Assembly: GCF_001742225.1 (NCBI RefSeq)
Contig: NZ_CP017076.1
Span: 955,001 to 1,019,000 of the forward strand
Direction: 5' to 3'
From: Novosphingobium resinovorum
GTDB lineage: Bacteria > Pseudomonadota > Alphaproteobacteria > Sphingomonadales > Sphingomonadaceae
DNA length: 64,000 bases
Numbering within the stretch: the stretch's first letter is position 1; every line of letters begins with the position of its first letter. A program made the translations under genes and the position numbers. The notes beneath the pieces were generated by a model. It ran no database searches and was not told the DNA's origin. It saw only the letters and a program-made list of their open reading frames with translations. Below are positions 25,051 to 35,236 of this stretch, one piece after another.

Positions 25051-27945
25051 TTAGAACTCGACCTTGGCGGAGACGCGGAAGGTGCGGCCGATCACGTCGT
25101 AGCGGCTGCGGTTGGTCTGGGCATAAGCGGGTACGTTGTTGCCGTCCGGACCGTTGCCGACGAGCACCGGGTCCTTGTTCAGCAGGTTGTTCACGATGAA
25201 GGTCAGGTGGCCGATGCCGTCGCCCATCGTCGGGAACTTGAAGTCCACCGAGGCGTCGAAGTAGACCGCGCCCTTGATCGAGTTGTCGTTGATCGTGCGG
25301 TACTGTGCGGTGCTGGCCGGGCAGTCGCCATCGCACTCGATCCAGTCGTTGCCGTAGACGCCGTCGGTGAAGCCCCGCGCCACCAGGTTCAGGCTGACCG
25401 GATCGATATCGTAGAACGCGCTGACGCGGTAGACCCAGTCGGGCGAGGCATACGTGCCGCCCGCCAGCACGCCCGCGTAGTCGATCGGGAAGCTGATGCC
25501 GTCGTCGACCACGTTCTCGATATAGTGCGTGGCCTGCCCGTGCAGGCGCAGGGTGCCGGGGCCCACCTGCGCGGTATAGCTGGCCTCGATGTCGAAGCCC
25601 TTGGTCTGCTGGCGGGCGAAGTTGATCGGGGTGAGGTCGATCGTGCTCAGCTGCCCGTTCACGAAGTGAATGTTCGGGCAGTAGGAGGTGATGTTCTGTT
25701 CATAGCACAGATCCACCGTCTGCTGCGCGGTGATCGATCCGATCGCGTCCTTGATCTTGATCTCGTAGTAGTCGAACGAAAGCGAGACGCCCGGCAGGAA
25801 GCTGGGCTCGAACACCGCGCCCAGCGTCCAGCTGTCCGCCACTTCGGGCTTGAGCGCACGGTTTCCGAAGGCATTCTGCACGAACTGCAGCGATCCGGTC
25901 TGAGGGGCATTCGCGCCCGTCGGGATGATCACCGAATTGGTACGCGCAGTGCCCGCAGCAAACAGTTCATCGAGGTTGGGCGCGCGGATGTCATGGCTCA
26001 GCGTGCCGCGGAAGCGCAGCGAGTCCAGCGCCTGCCAGTTGGCGCCGACCTTCCAGGTGCCGACCCAGCCCGACGTGGAATAATGCGTCCCACGCGCGGC
26101 GGCGTTGACGTTCATCCCGTCGAAGATCGGCACGTCGAGTTCGAGGAAACCCTCGGCCACGTCGTACTTGCCCTGGTTGACCCGGAAGTTGCCGTAGAGC
26201 CAGCCCGAGTTGAAGACCGGATCGACCGAACCGTTGATCTGCTCGCGCCGCCACTCGACGCCGGTAGCGAAGGCGATATCGCCGGCGGGAAGCGCGAAGG
26301 CCTTGCCCGAAATGGTGGCGGCGGCGACGTCCTGCTTGATCGTCTGGTGGCGCAGCGGCTGGTTGCCGTCGTTGTAGATGTAGTCGAGCGCCGCCTGCGA
26401 AGGGCCATTGGTGCCCAGCCGGTCGATCGGCACGCAGCCGTTGCCCGGATTAGTCAGGGTAGAGCGGCACACGATGTTGCCCGAACCGTCGAACACTGCA
26501 TCCTGCGCCAGAGCCATGCGCGAGTTCATCCAGGTGTTGGTCAGCTCCTCGCGCGCCTTAGTGACGCCCTTCTGGTAGTAGACGTCCCAGTTCATGGGCT
26601 TGTCGAACAGGTCGAACTTGCCCTTGGCGCCGATTACGCCGCGATAGACCTGACGCCTGATGTTGCTCCCCGGGATCGGGAAGCCCGCGTTGGAGGTGCC
26701 CACCGTGATCGAGGACAGCCCTTGCGTCGCCATCTGCGCCGCGACGGTGGGGTACTGGCTGAGCAGGTAGGCATTGTCCGCCGCAATGGTCACCCCGGTG
26801 CTGGGAGTCTGCTGGTACGAGGACGCGCTGACCGAGCGGTTGTAGGAGAACTGCCCGAAGATCTCGATGTCGGGCGTGATCTCGAAGCCGACGCGCTGGA
26901 ATGCGCTCAGGCGTTCATCGAGCGGAACGAGGGTGTTGGTGCCGACATGGCCGGCGAGTGTGGTCTGCCAGTCGCCGCCGATCATCCACGGGCTGGAGAC
27001 GGTGCCATAGTTGAGCTGCCCGGTCTGCCCCTCGCCAAGGAAATAGGTGCCGCGCAGCGGGCCGCTGGTGATGAGGCCGCCCGAGGTGTAGCCCGCCGGA
27101 CCGATGCCGCTGCCGACGAGGCGCTGCGGCTCGCCGTTGGTGGCGGTATAGGCGGGGTTGTTGATCTGGAAGTAGCCGGAATTGTTCCAGTCGCGGTCGA
27201 TCCCCTCCTCGCGGTTCTGCTTGAAGTAGGAGACGTTGGTGAGCAGGTGCAGCCGGTCGTCCAGCAGCGAGAAGCCCGCGGTGCCGGTGAAGCGGTAGTT
27301 GAAGGCGTCGCCATAGGTCGAGATGCCGGTGTCGGCGCCGATCTTGAAGCCCTTGTAGCCGGTGTCGAGGATGAAGTTGACGACGCCGCCCACCGCGTCA
27401 GAACCATAGGCCGCCGAAGCGCCGCCGGTGATGACTTCCACCCGCTTCACCAGATCCTGCGGGATGGTGTTGATGTCCACCGTGCCGCCCACGGTCGAGG
27501 CGACCGAGCGCTGCCCGTCCACCAGCACCAGCGTGCGGCCGACGCCCAGCCCGCGCAGGCCGATCGAGTTGATGCCCGCACCCGCGTTCGAAAGCCCGCC
27601 TGATGCCGTGCCAGAAGTGCCCGAACCGGCGATGGCGGGCATCTGGTTCACGAAGTCGGAGATGTTCGCGGGGGCCTGCGCGGCGATGTCCGCTTCGCCC
27701 AGCACCGCGACCGGAGTCGGCGCGCTGTAGCCGTCGCCGACGATGCGCGAACCGGTGACGACGATGTCGTTGACCGGCTCCTCATCCGCAGGCGTCGGCG
27801 CGCCTTGCGCCATGGCCGGAGCGGCGAGCAGCAGCGGCACTGCCGCGCCTGCCAGCAGCAGGGCACGGACCGAACGCGCTGAAAAGCTTTCCATCATGCC
27901 TCGGCGCTGCGAGGATCGGCCCGAGGCCTGGACTACATTGCGCAT
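25051..27945 (-). CDS. TonB-dependent receptor (peptide or amino-acid conjugate uptake inferred)
   Basis: A 964-aa outer-membrane receptor. The chosen ATG 27945 has AGGGAG upstream; a start 33 codons earlier is less likely. Signal sequence RALLLAGAAVPLLLAAPAMA, TonB box VNDIVVTGSRI, plug domain with VDINTIPQDLVKRVEVITGGASAAYGS-type sequence, then a beta-barrel ending in the terminal phenylalanine needed for Bam recognition (SAKVEF). It is of the long, oar-like type that lacks an N-terminal signalling domain. Directly downstream are two exported M20 amidohydrolases, and divergently upstream an exported zinc metalloprotease; the substrate is therefore likely a peptide or N-acyl amino acid (inference). 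Confidence 0.93.
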   Translation of the reverse strand: MRNVVQASGRSSQRRGMMESFSARSVRALLLAGAAVPLLLAAPAMAQGAPTPADEEPVNDIVVTGSRIVGDGYSAPTPVAVLGEADIAAQAPANISDFVNQMPAIAGSGTSGTASGGLSNAGAGINSIGLRGLGVGRTLVLVDGQRSVASTVGGTVDINTIPQDLVKRVEVITGGASAAYGSDAVGGVVNFILDTGYKGFKIGADTGISTYGDAFNYRFTGTAGFSLLDDRLHLLTNVSYFKQNREEGIDRDWNNSGYFQINNPAYTATNGEPQRLVGSGIGPAGYTSGGLITSGPLRGTYFLGEGQTGQLNYGTVSSPWMIGGDWQTTLAGHVGTNTLVPLDERLSAFQRVGFEITPDIEIFGQFSYNRSVSASSYQQTPSTGVTIAADNAYLLSQYPTVAAQMATQGLSSITVGTSNAGFPIPGSNIRRQVYRGVIGAKGKFDLFDKPMNWDVYYQKGVTKAREELTNTWMNSRMALAQDAVFDGSGNIVCRSTLTNPGNGCVPIDRLGTNGPSQAALDYIYNDGNQPLRHQTIKQDVAAATISGKAFALPAGDIAFATGVEWRREQINGSVDPVFNSGWLYGNFRVNQGKYDVAEGFLELDVPIFDGMNVNAAARGTHYSTSGWVGTWKVGANWQALDSLRFRGTLSHDIRAPNLDELFAAGTARTNSVIIPTGANAPQTGSLQFVQNAFGNRALKPEVADSWTLGAVFEPSFLPGVSLSFDYYEIKIKDAIGSITAQQTVDLCYEQNITSYCPNIHFVNGQLSTIDLTPINFARQQTKGFDIEASYTAQVGPGTLRLHGQATHYIENVVDDGISFPIDYAGVLAGGTYASPDWVYRVSAFYDIDPVSLNLVARGFTDGVYGNDWIECDGDCPASTAQYRTINDNSIKGAVYFDASVDFKFPTMGDGIGHLTFIVNNLLNKDPVLVGNGPDGNNVPAYAQTNRSRYDVIGRTFRVSAKVEF

Positions 27946-28574
27946 CGCGAAAAACTCCCTGTGACCGAATCTCTCGCCACAGGCGCCCTCATCCCGATGG
28001 ACGGGGAATGGACGTGGTTCCTCCAGGCACACGGATGTGCTCACCGCCCTCGCGGTGCCGCCGGCAAAGCGCTTGATGAAAGACCCGTATTCCCCGTTCC
28101 CGCCTACCCTTGCGGGAACCCCATCATCCGGCAGTGTCCGTCTTGGATTTCGGTTTGCCCCCGATCCGGATCGCTGCCTGATGCCGTCGATACTATCCGG
28201 AAGGGGGCGAATGATCCCAATAAAGTTGCGGCTATTTTGCCGATCGCTTGATGGATTTCAGCGTTAATATCGTGATCTACGCAAGATTGGTGCGGGTGCT
28301 CGGGAACCCGCGCATTTTCCCGAACCCGATCGCGCCGTGATTCGCGAAATGCAGCGCAGCATCGCCGATGCGGTAGGCGACTTGTGCAGGCGACCGAGCA
28401 CTCGCGCATGATTTTCGCGGCTTTTTCATCCTCTGCGCAGGATTCCATCAACGACGCGCCATTCCACCCCGATAAGTTCGGGGAAGCTGCGCGAGGTTTG
28501 CGCTAGGCTTTGCTGCAACGGCGAGATGAGGGGTTCACGCGCTCGCCACCAGCTCCACAGGGGGAATACTCACG
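27946..28574. other. 629-bp divergent regulatory gap
   Basis: It separates the TonB receptor from the metalloprotease and should hold both promoters. Two perfect dyads are visible: GTTCCCGC/GCGGGAAC (28096-28119, 8-bp loop), which resembles part of a family-A repeat, and TCGGGAA/TTCCCGA (28300-28323, 10-bp centre), which looks more like an operator. AGGGGGAA at 28559-28566 is the ribosome site of the metalloprotease. No gene is supported. Confidence 0.6.
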
Positions 28575-31031
28575 ATGTCATTCGTCGCCCGCATGAAGCC
28601 CGTCCTCGCCGCGAGTTGCGCGTTTGCAGCTTGCATGACCGCTGTTCCGGCATGGGCCGCGCCCGCCCCAGTCTCCTCCTCGCCCGATGGTTCGCTGCTG
28701 CCGGTGCAGGTTGATGCCGCCAAGGGCAAGGTGCTGTTCACCCTGCCCGCCCCCGCCGCCGACGGCACCTCGGGCCGCTACCTGTTCACGCAGGCGATCA
28801 AGACCGGCCTCGGCTCCGCCGCGATCCGCATCGACCGGGGCATGCAGGGCGATACCAAGGTGCTCGCCTTCCGCCGCATGGGCGGCAAGGTGGCGGTCTT
28901 GTTCGAGAACCCGCGCTTCCGCGCCAGCGGCGATGCGGGCGTGCAGATGGGCGCAAAGGCCAGCTTCCCGTTCAGCACCGTTGCCATGCTCGACGTGGTG
29001 AGCGAAGCTGGAGGCGGCGTCACCGTCGACCTCACCCCGCTGCTGATGACCGACGCGATGGACCTGGCAGGCGCGATCGGCGAAAGCGCCAAGGGCTACA
29101 AGCTGTCGGAAAAGCTCAGCGCGCTCGATCCCGCCTCGGTGAAGGTCTTCCCGAAGAACGTCGAACTCGAAACGGTCCAGACCTTCACCGCCGACAGTGC
29201 GGGCCGCGAACTCGATACGCTCGCCCCCGATGGCCGCGCGGTCAGCGTCACCGTCCATTCCTCGCTGATCGCGCTGCCCGAACCCGGCTTCGTGCCGCGC
29301 AAGTTCGACATCCGGTCGGGCAGCCACGCCACGCAAGCCTATGACTTCGGCACGCCGCTGGGCACGCCGATGCTGGTCGAATATTCCAACCGCTTCCGGC
29401 TGGAGAAGACCGACCCGTCCGCCGCGCGCTCTCCGGTCAAGAAGCCGATCGTCTTCTACATCGACAGCGCCGCGCCCGATCCGATCCGCACCGCGCTGGC
29501 CGACGGCGTGCGCTGGTGGGCCGACGCCTTCGACGCGGCGGGCTTCGTCGATGCCTTCAAGGTGGAGATCCTGCCCCCCGGCGTCGATCCGCAGGACGTG
29601 CGCTACAACGTGGTCAACTGGACCGACCGCCAGAACCGCAGCTGGTCCTACGGCGGCGGCGTGATCGACCCGCGCACCGGAGAGATCGTCAAGGGCGTGG
29701 TCGTGCTTGGCGCCCTGCGCGTACGGCAGGACATCACCATCTTCGAGGGTCTCGTCGGCACCGCACAGAACAACACCGGCGGCCCCAACGACCCGGTCCG
29801 CGCCGCGCTCGCCCGCATCAGTCAGCTCGGCGCGCACGAGGTCGGCCATGCGATCGGCTTCGTCCACAACTTCAAGGCCAGCCTGCAGGACCGCGCCTCG
29901 GTGATGGACTACCCCGCACCCAAGGTCGCCATCGCCGGTGGCAAGCTGGACCTCGGCGACGCTTACGCCGCAGGCATCGGTAAGTGGGACAAGTTCACCG
30001 TCGATTGGCTCTACGGCCAGCCCGCCCCCGGCGTGAACGGCGACGTGGAAGCCGCCGCCAAGGCCGATGCGATCCACAAGGCAGGCCTGATCTTCGGCAC
30101 CGACGTCGATGGCCGCGCGCCCGACCTCGCGGTGCCCGGCGTCAACATGTGGACCGAGGGCGACGACACCCCAGCCGACCTTGCCCACACGATGGAGGTC
30201 CGCCGCATCGCGCTGGCGAACTTCGGCCCCGGCGTGCTTCTGTCGGGCGAGCCGCTGTCCAACCTGCGGCGCAAGTTCGTGCCGATCTGGCTGTTCCACC
30301 GCTATTCGATCGACGCCACCGGCAAGCTGGTGGGCGGGGTGAACTATGAATACGCCGTCGTCGGCGACGGGCGCAGCGCGCCCTCTCCGGTCCCCGCCGC
30401 GCAGCAACTGGAGGCGATCGACGCGCTTGTCGGCACGCTTTCGCCCAGCGTCCTGACGGTGCCCGCATCACTCGCGATGATGCTGTCGAGCGGCAGCAGC
30501 GCCCGCCCCGACGCCGAGGCTATGCCCGAAGTCATGCGCGGCGCGGGCGCGGCGGTGTTCGATCCGCTCGTCGCCGCACAAGTCGCCGCGCAAGTCACGC
30601 TCGACAGCCTGCTCGCACCGGCGCGCCTGACGCGCCTGCACATCCAGCACGGCTACGACGCAGGCCAGCCCGGCGTTGGCACGCTGCTGGGTAAGCTCTC
30701 CCCGGTCGTGGCCGCGCACGGCGATGCGGTGTCGCGCCGGATTTCGCAGGCGACCTTGCTGGCGATCGCCGCGGCGCGGGCCGATGCCGATACCCCCGCC
30801 GACGTCGCTGCCCTGCTCGACGGCTACCTCAAGGAAACCGCCAGCGGCTTCGCGAAGGCGAAGGGCAGTTCCGAGGATGCGCTGTGGCAGATTTCGATGG
30901 CCGCGCTGCTGCGCGACCCTGGACGCCTCGCACTGGAGATCGGCAAGCAGAGCCGCCCCCGCCCGCCGATCCCCGCCGGGATGCCGATCGGTGGCGATAC
31001 CGGATGGTTCGACAACATTCTGTCGGAATAA
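28575..31031 (+). CDS. Exported zinc-dependent metalloprotease (DUF5117/DUF4953 type)
   Basis: An 818-aa secreted gluzincin-like protease. A Sec signal covers about residues 1-29 (AWAAPAP cleavage region). The zinc motif HEVGHAIGFVHN begins at His421 and continues with His425 and His431, the extended HExGHxxGxxHN form of this family; SVMDY follows as the Met-turn-like element. The N-terminal 400 residues are the family's DUF5117-type beta-rich domain and the C-terminal third is helical. It would degrade proteins or peptides in the periplasm or outside. It is divergent from the receptor/amidohydrolase operon and followed by an Lrp-type regulator 49 bp downstream, which ties it to amino-acid supply. 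Confidence 0.9.
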   Translation: MSFVARMKPVLAASCAFAACMTAVPAWAAPAPVSSSPDGSLLPVQVDAAKGKVLFTLPAPAADGTSGRYLFTQAIKTGLGSAAIRIDRGMQGDTKVLAFRRMGGKVAVLFENPRFRASGDAGVQMGAKASFPFSTVAMLDVVSEAGGGVTVDLTPLLMTDAMDLAGAIGESAKGYKLSEKLSALDPASVKVFPKNVELETVQTFTADSAGRELDTLAPDGRAVSVTVHSSLIALPEPGFVPRKFDIRSGSHATQAYDFGTPLGTPMLVEYSNRFRLEKTDPSAARSPVKKPIVFYIDSAAPDPIRTALADGVRWWADAFDAAGFVDAFKVEILPPGVDPQDVRYNVVNWTDRQNRSWSYGGGVIDPRTGEIVKGVVVLGALRVRQDITIFEGLVGTAQNNTGGPNDPVRAALARISQLGAHEVGHAIGFVHNFKASLQDRASVMDYPAPKVAIAGGKLDLGDAYAAGIGKWDKFTVDWLYGQPAPGVNGDVEAAAKADAIHKAGLIFGTDVDGRAPDLAVPGVNMWTEGDDTPADLAHTMEVRRIALANFGPGVLLSGEPLSNLRRKFVPIWLFHRYSIDATGKLVGGVNYEYAVVGDGRSAPSPVPAAQQLEAIDALVGTLSPSVLTVPASLAMMLSSGSSARPDAEAMPEVMRGAGAAVFDPLVAAQVAAQVTLDSLLAPARLTRLHIQHGYDAGQPGVGTLLGKLSPVVAAHGDAVSRRISQATLLAIAAARADADTPADVAALLDGYLKETASGFAKAKGSSEDALWQISMAALLRDPGRLALEIGKQSRPRPPIPAGMPIGGDTGWFDNILSE

Positions 31032-31080
31032 CGCACCCTCCCACGCCCTTTTGTTTGAAATCCAAAGGACATTCGGCACT

Positions 31081-31650
31081 ATGGTTTCGAAGTTGAAAAA
31101 AGGGGCGCTCAACAAGATGGATATGCAGTCCGGTAAACTGCACTGGCTGGATGCTGCGCGCGGCAAGCCCGCGCAGCATGAACTCGATGATACCGACCTC
31201 AAGCTGATGCGTGCCCTCGTTTCCGACGGGCGCGCATCGGACGTGTGGCTGGGCGAGAAGGTCCATCTGTCGAGCACGGCGGTCGCCCGTCGCCGCAAGA
31301 TCCTGGAGGAAGCGGGCTACATCACCCATTACTCCGCGAACCTCAACGTCCGGTCGCTGGGCTACGGGACGCTGGTTATGGTCTCGATCGAACTTGTCGC
31401 GCAAACGGAATCGGTGCTGCAGGACTTCGAGAACGCCGTGCTGCAGAGCCCGTCGATGCAGTTCTGCGCCTTCGTCACGGGCGACACCGACTTCCTCATG
31501 ATCCTCAACGTGCAGTCGCTGGAGGACTACGACATGATCTACCGCAAGGAACTGTCGGTGCTCCCGCACGTGCGGCGCATCCGCAGCAGCTTCGTCCTGC
31601 GCGAAGTGGCCAGCCGCCAGATCGCCCCGGTCATTCTAGCAGGGCGTTGA
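31081..31650 (+). CDS. Lrp/AsnC family transcriptional regulator
   Basis: A 189-aa Lrp/AsnC protein: helix-turn-helix at about 36-80 (DDTDLKLMRALVSDGRASDVWLGEKVHLSSTAVARRRKIL) and an RAM ligand-binding domain from about 95 with the CAFVTGDTDFLMIL core. The N-terminal 35 residues are longer than usual; ATG 31081 has AAGGA 11 bp upstream and ATG 31117 is a fair alternative. Members sense amino acids. The position behind the metalloprotease and near the receptor/M20/DadA genes makes it the obvious candidate regulator of the whole peptide locus, with the dyad at 28300-28323 a possible site. Confidence 0.9.
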   Translation: MVSKLKKGALNKMDMQSGKLHWLDAARGKPAQHELDDTDLKLMRALVSDGRASDVWLGEKVHLSSTAVARRRKILEEAGYITHYSANLNVRSLGYGTLVMVSIELVAQTESVLQDFENAVLQSPSMQFCAFVTGDTDFLMILNVQSLEDYDMIYRKELSVLPHVRRIRSSFVLREVASRQIAPVILAGR

Positions 31651-31701
31651 TGGCCCTGCGCGTCGCCATGCCGCGGTAAGGCATCAGAGGGAAACACCCT
31701 C

Positions 31702-31773
31702 CGTCATTGTGAGCGAAGCGAAGCAATCCAGTGCAGTGCCTTGCCGCGGCAGGTTGCTTCGCTCGTAATGACG
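31702..31773. repeat. Dispersed palindromic repeat, family B (copy 2)
   Basis: Ends CGTCATTGTGAGCGAAGCGAAGC and, inverted, GCTTCGCTCGTAATGACG. It is shorter than the other copies because the centre is reduced. It lies between the convergent Lrp and S-formylglutathione hydrolase genes and may act as a bidirectional terminator. Confidence 0.85.
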
Positions 31774-31785
31774 AAAGAGATAAAG

Positions 31786-32625
31786 TCAGGCGCGAAGGCG
31801 CTCCGCGTGCCAGGCGACGTGCTCGGGCATGAACGTGGAGATGAAGTAGTACGAGTGGTCGTACCCCTCCTGCATGCGGATCGTCGCAGGCTGCCCCGCC
31901 TTCTCGCATGCCGCGACGAGCAGCGGCGTGCGCAGTTGTTCGTTGAGGAAGCCGTCCGCCGTCCCCTGATCGACCAGCAGCGCGGGAACGCGCGCGCCAT
32001 CCTCGATCAGCGCGCAGGCGTCATAGGCACGCCAGCCGACACGGTCATCGCCGAGATAGCCCGTCAGCGCCTTGTCGCCCCAGGGGCAGTTCAGCGGCGA
32101 GACGATCGGCGAGAAGGCGCTGACCGAGCGGAAACGATCCGGGTTGCGCAGCGCGATCGTCAGCGCACCATGGCCGCCCATCGAGTGGCCGGTGATCCCC
32201 TGACGCGCAGTGTCCACCGCGAAATGCTGCGCGACGAGCGCGGGTAATTCGGCCTCGATGTAGGAGCGCATGCGGAAATGCTGCGCCCAGGGATCACGCG
32301 TCGCATCGACGTAGAAGCCGGCGCCCTTGCCGAAGTCGTAGCTCTCATCGTCGGGCACGTCGTCGCCGCGCGGACTGGTATCCGGCGCGACGAAGATCAC
32401 GCCATGCTGCGCGCATGCTGCACGAAACTCACCCTTCTCGGTGACGTTCGCATGCGTGCACGTGAGCCCGGAGAGATACCATAGTACCGGCAGCTTCGTG
32501 CCCGGCTCATGGTCCGGCACGAAGACGGAGAACGTCATCGGCGTTCCGGTCTCGGCGCTGTCGTGGCGATAGACGCCCTGCGTGCCGCCGTGGCCGCGGT
32601 TGGTGGAAATCGTCTCCAGGCTCAT
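31786..32625 (-). CDS. fghA: S-formylglutathione hydrolase
   Basis: A 279-aa esterase-D-family enzyme, the usual length, hydrolysing S-formylglutathione to formate and glutathione in the cytoplasm. The serine hydrolase triad is visible: Ser148 in GHSMGG, Asp224 in DQGTADGF, His257 in GYDHSYYF; LSGLTCTHANV and YVDATRDPWAQHFRMRSYI are family signatures. The start at 32625 gives the standard N-terminus. It is the last of three co-oriented genes with the VOC protein and the glutathione-dependent formaldehyde dehydrogenase, completing the formaldehyde-detoxification route. Confidence 0.96.
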   Translation of the reverse strand: MSLETISTNRGHGGTQGVYRHDSAETGTPMTFSVFVPDHEPGTKLPVLWYLSGLTCTHANVTEKGEFRAACAQHGVIFVAPDTSPRGDDVPDDESYDFGKGAGFYVDATRDPWAQHFRMRSYIEAELPALVAQHFAVDTARQGITGHSMGGHGALTIALRNPDRFRSVSAFSPIVSPLNCPWGDKALTGYLGDDRVGWRAYDACALIEDGARVPALLVDQGTADGFLNEQLRTPLLVAACEKAGQPATIRMQEGYDHSYYFISTFMPEHVAWHAERLRA

Positions 32626-32629
32626 CGCA

Positions 32630-33010
32630 TCAGGCCTTCGGTGCCTGCCAGATGCAGAGCTTGTTGCCGGTCGGATCGCGCAAGTACGCGCCGTAGGCAC
32701 CAGGGAACATCTCGCGCGGACCGGGCGCACCTTCACAGGTGCCGCCTGCAGCGAGACCTGCAGCATGGGCGGCATCGACCGCCTCGGGGCCGGGTGCGGC
32801 AAAGCCGATCGTGCCGCCGTTGGCGAAGCTCGGCGCATTGCCGTCGCGCGGGGTCACCGCCGCGAAGAAGCCGCCGGACGTCGCGTATCCGACGCCGTGC
32901 CCTTCGCCGATCAAGTTGCCCTCGCCATGACCGAGCGCGCCGAGAACGGCATCGTAGAAGGTCTTGGCGGCCGGAACGTCATTGGCGCCGACCATGATAT
33001 GCGTGAACAT
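32630..33010 (-). CDS. VOC (glyoxalase/bleomycin-resistance) family protein
   Basis: A 126-aa single vicinal-oxygen-chelate module with paired beta-alpha-beta-beta-beta repeats: MFTHIMVGANDVPAAKTFYDAVLGALG at the start and the closing GAYLRDPTGNKLCIW. His4 and a Glu in the C-terminal half are the usual metal ligands. The gene is squeezed between fghA (4-bp gap) and frmA (14-bp gap), an arrangement suggesting a role in handling glutathione adducts or in spontaneous glutathione-aldehyde chemistry, but the reaction is not known. Confidence 0.88.
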   Translation of the reverse strand: MFTHIMVGANDVPAAKTFYDAVLGALGHGEGNLIGEGHGVGYATSGGFFAAVTPRDGNAPSFANGGTIGFAAPGPEAVDAAHAAGLAAGGTCEGAPGPREMFPGAYGAYLRDPTGNKLCIWQAPKA

Positions 33011-33024
33011 CGAAATTTCCCTCT

Positions 33025-34137
<1,113 letters not shown>

Positions 34138-34221
34138 GCGGGGTGTCTCCTTTTCGCCGCGGGTTCTAGCGCCTTGCCGGATTGTCGTTAATGGGGTTCT
34201 TGGGAAAAGCATTATAACCGA

Positions 34222-35121
34222 GTGGAAAAAATCGTGATTGGAGCATGGGACGGCATCGAGGAATTCGTGACGGTGGCGCGGACCGGCAGCTTCACCGCCG
34301 CCGCACGCAGCTTCGGCGCTTCGGTCACGCACATGAGCCGCGCCGTTTCCCGGCTGGAGGCGAAGCTGGGCAGCCAGTTGTTCCATCGCACCACTCGCTC
34401 GCTGGGGCTGACCGAAGCGGGCCGCATCTTCTACGAGACCGGCAGCCGCCTGATCTCCGAGCGCGAGGACGCCATCGCCGCCGTCACCGCGCAGGGTAGC
34501 CCGCGCGGCAACTTGCGCATCACCTGCTCGTACACATTGGGAGAACGGTTCATCGGCCCGGTTTTGCGCGAGTATGCGCGTGAGCATCCCAGGCTCGCAA
34601 TCGCCTGCGACCTCGACAACGACGTCGTCGATCTGATCCGCGACGGCTACGACATCGCCATCCGCACGGGGCATCTGGAGGACTCGCGCCTCGTCGCGAC
34701 GCGGGTGGCTTCGCGGGCGATGGTCACCGTCGCCGCCCCCGCCTATCTCGCCGCGAAGGGGCGCCCACAACGCATCGCCGAGTTGAAGGAGCACGACTGT
34801 CTCGTCGGCTCGGCCGCGCTCTGGCACTTCCAGCGCGGCGAAACCTTTCGTCCGGAAGGGCGCTGGCGCTGCAACAACGGAACGATGGTGCTGGAAGCGG
34901 CGCTGGAAGGCATGGGGGTATGCCAGTTGCCCGCGTTCTACACGGCCTCGGCGATCGCGGAGGGCCGGCTGGAGGAAGTGCTGGCCGGAGAATGCCCGAA
35001 CGACGAGCCGATCTGGGCCGTCTATCCGCGCCTCAAGCACCTGTCGCCCAAGGTCAGCCTGTTCGTGGCGCTGCTGCGCCGCCGATTGCCCGCTCTACTG
35101 GCAGGGGAAACGGCGAATTAG
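34222..35121 (+). CDS. LysR family transcriptional regulator (next to formaldehyde genes)
   Basis: A 299-aa LysR protein with winged helix (residues 8-68, [25 protein letters not shown]) and an effector domain beginning [18 protein letters not shown]. The start is a GTG at 34222; a second GTG four codons later is equally possible and neither has a strong ribosome site. The gene is divergent from frmA with only 84 bp between, so control of the formaldehyde operon is the simplest inference, although LysR proteins of this subgroup have very diverse targets. Confidence 0.9.
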   Translation: MEKIVIGAWDGIEEFVTVARTGSFTAAARSFGASVTHMSRAVSRLEAKLGSQLFHRTTRSLGLTEAGRIFYETGSRLISEREDAIAAVTAQGSPRGNLRITCSYTLGERFIGPVLREYAREHPRLAIACDLDNDVVDLIRDGYDIAIRTGHLEDSRLVATRVASRAMVTVAAPAYLAAKGRPQRIAELKEHDCLVGSAALWHFQRGETFRPEGRWRCNNGTMVLEAALEGMGVCQLPAFYTASAIAEGRLEEVLAGECPNDEPIWAVYPRLKHLSPKVSLFVALLRRRLPALLAGETAN

Positions 35122-35139
35122 CGAAAGTCCGCCTCACTT

Positions 35140-35222
35140 CGTCATTGCGAGCGGAGCGAAGCAATCCAGAGCAACGTAAAGCTGCCCTGGATTGCTTCTC
35201 CGCTTCGCGGCTCGCAATGACG
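35140..35222. repeat. Dispersed palindromic repeat, family B (copy 3)
   Basis: Ends CGTCATTGCGAGCGGAGCG and, inverted, GCGGCTCGCAATGACG, with GCAATCCAG / CTGGATTGC inside. It lies in the 115-bp gap between the convergent LysR and TonB receptor genes. Confidence 0.88.
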
Positions 35223-35236
35223 AAGTCCTTGGCGTC

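Noticed and set aside
27961..28251. Small gene in the receptor/metalloprotease gap
   Set aside because: No ribosome site, no recognisable sequence, and the frame crosses a hairpin; it is better read as regulatory DNA.
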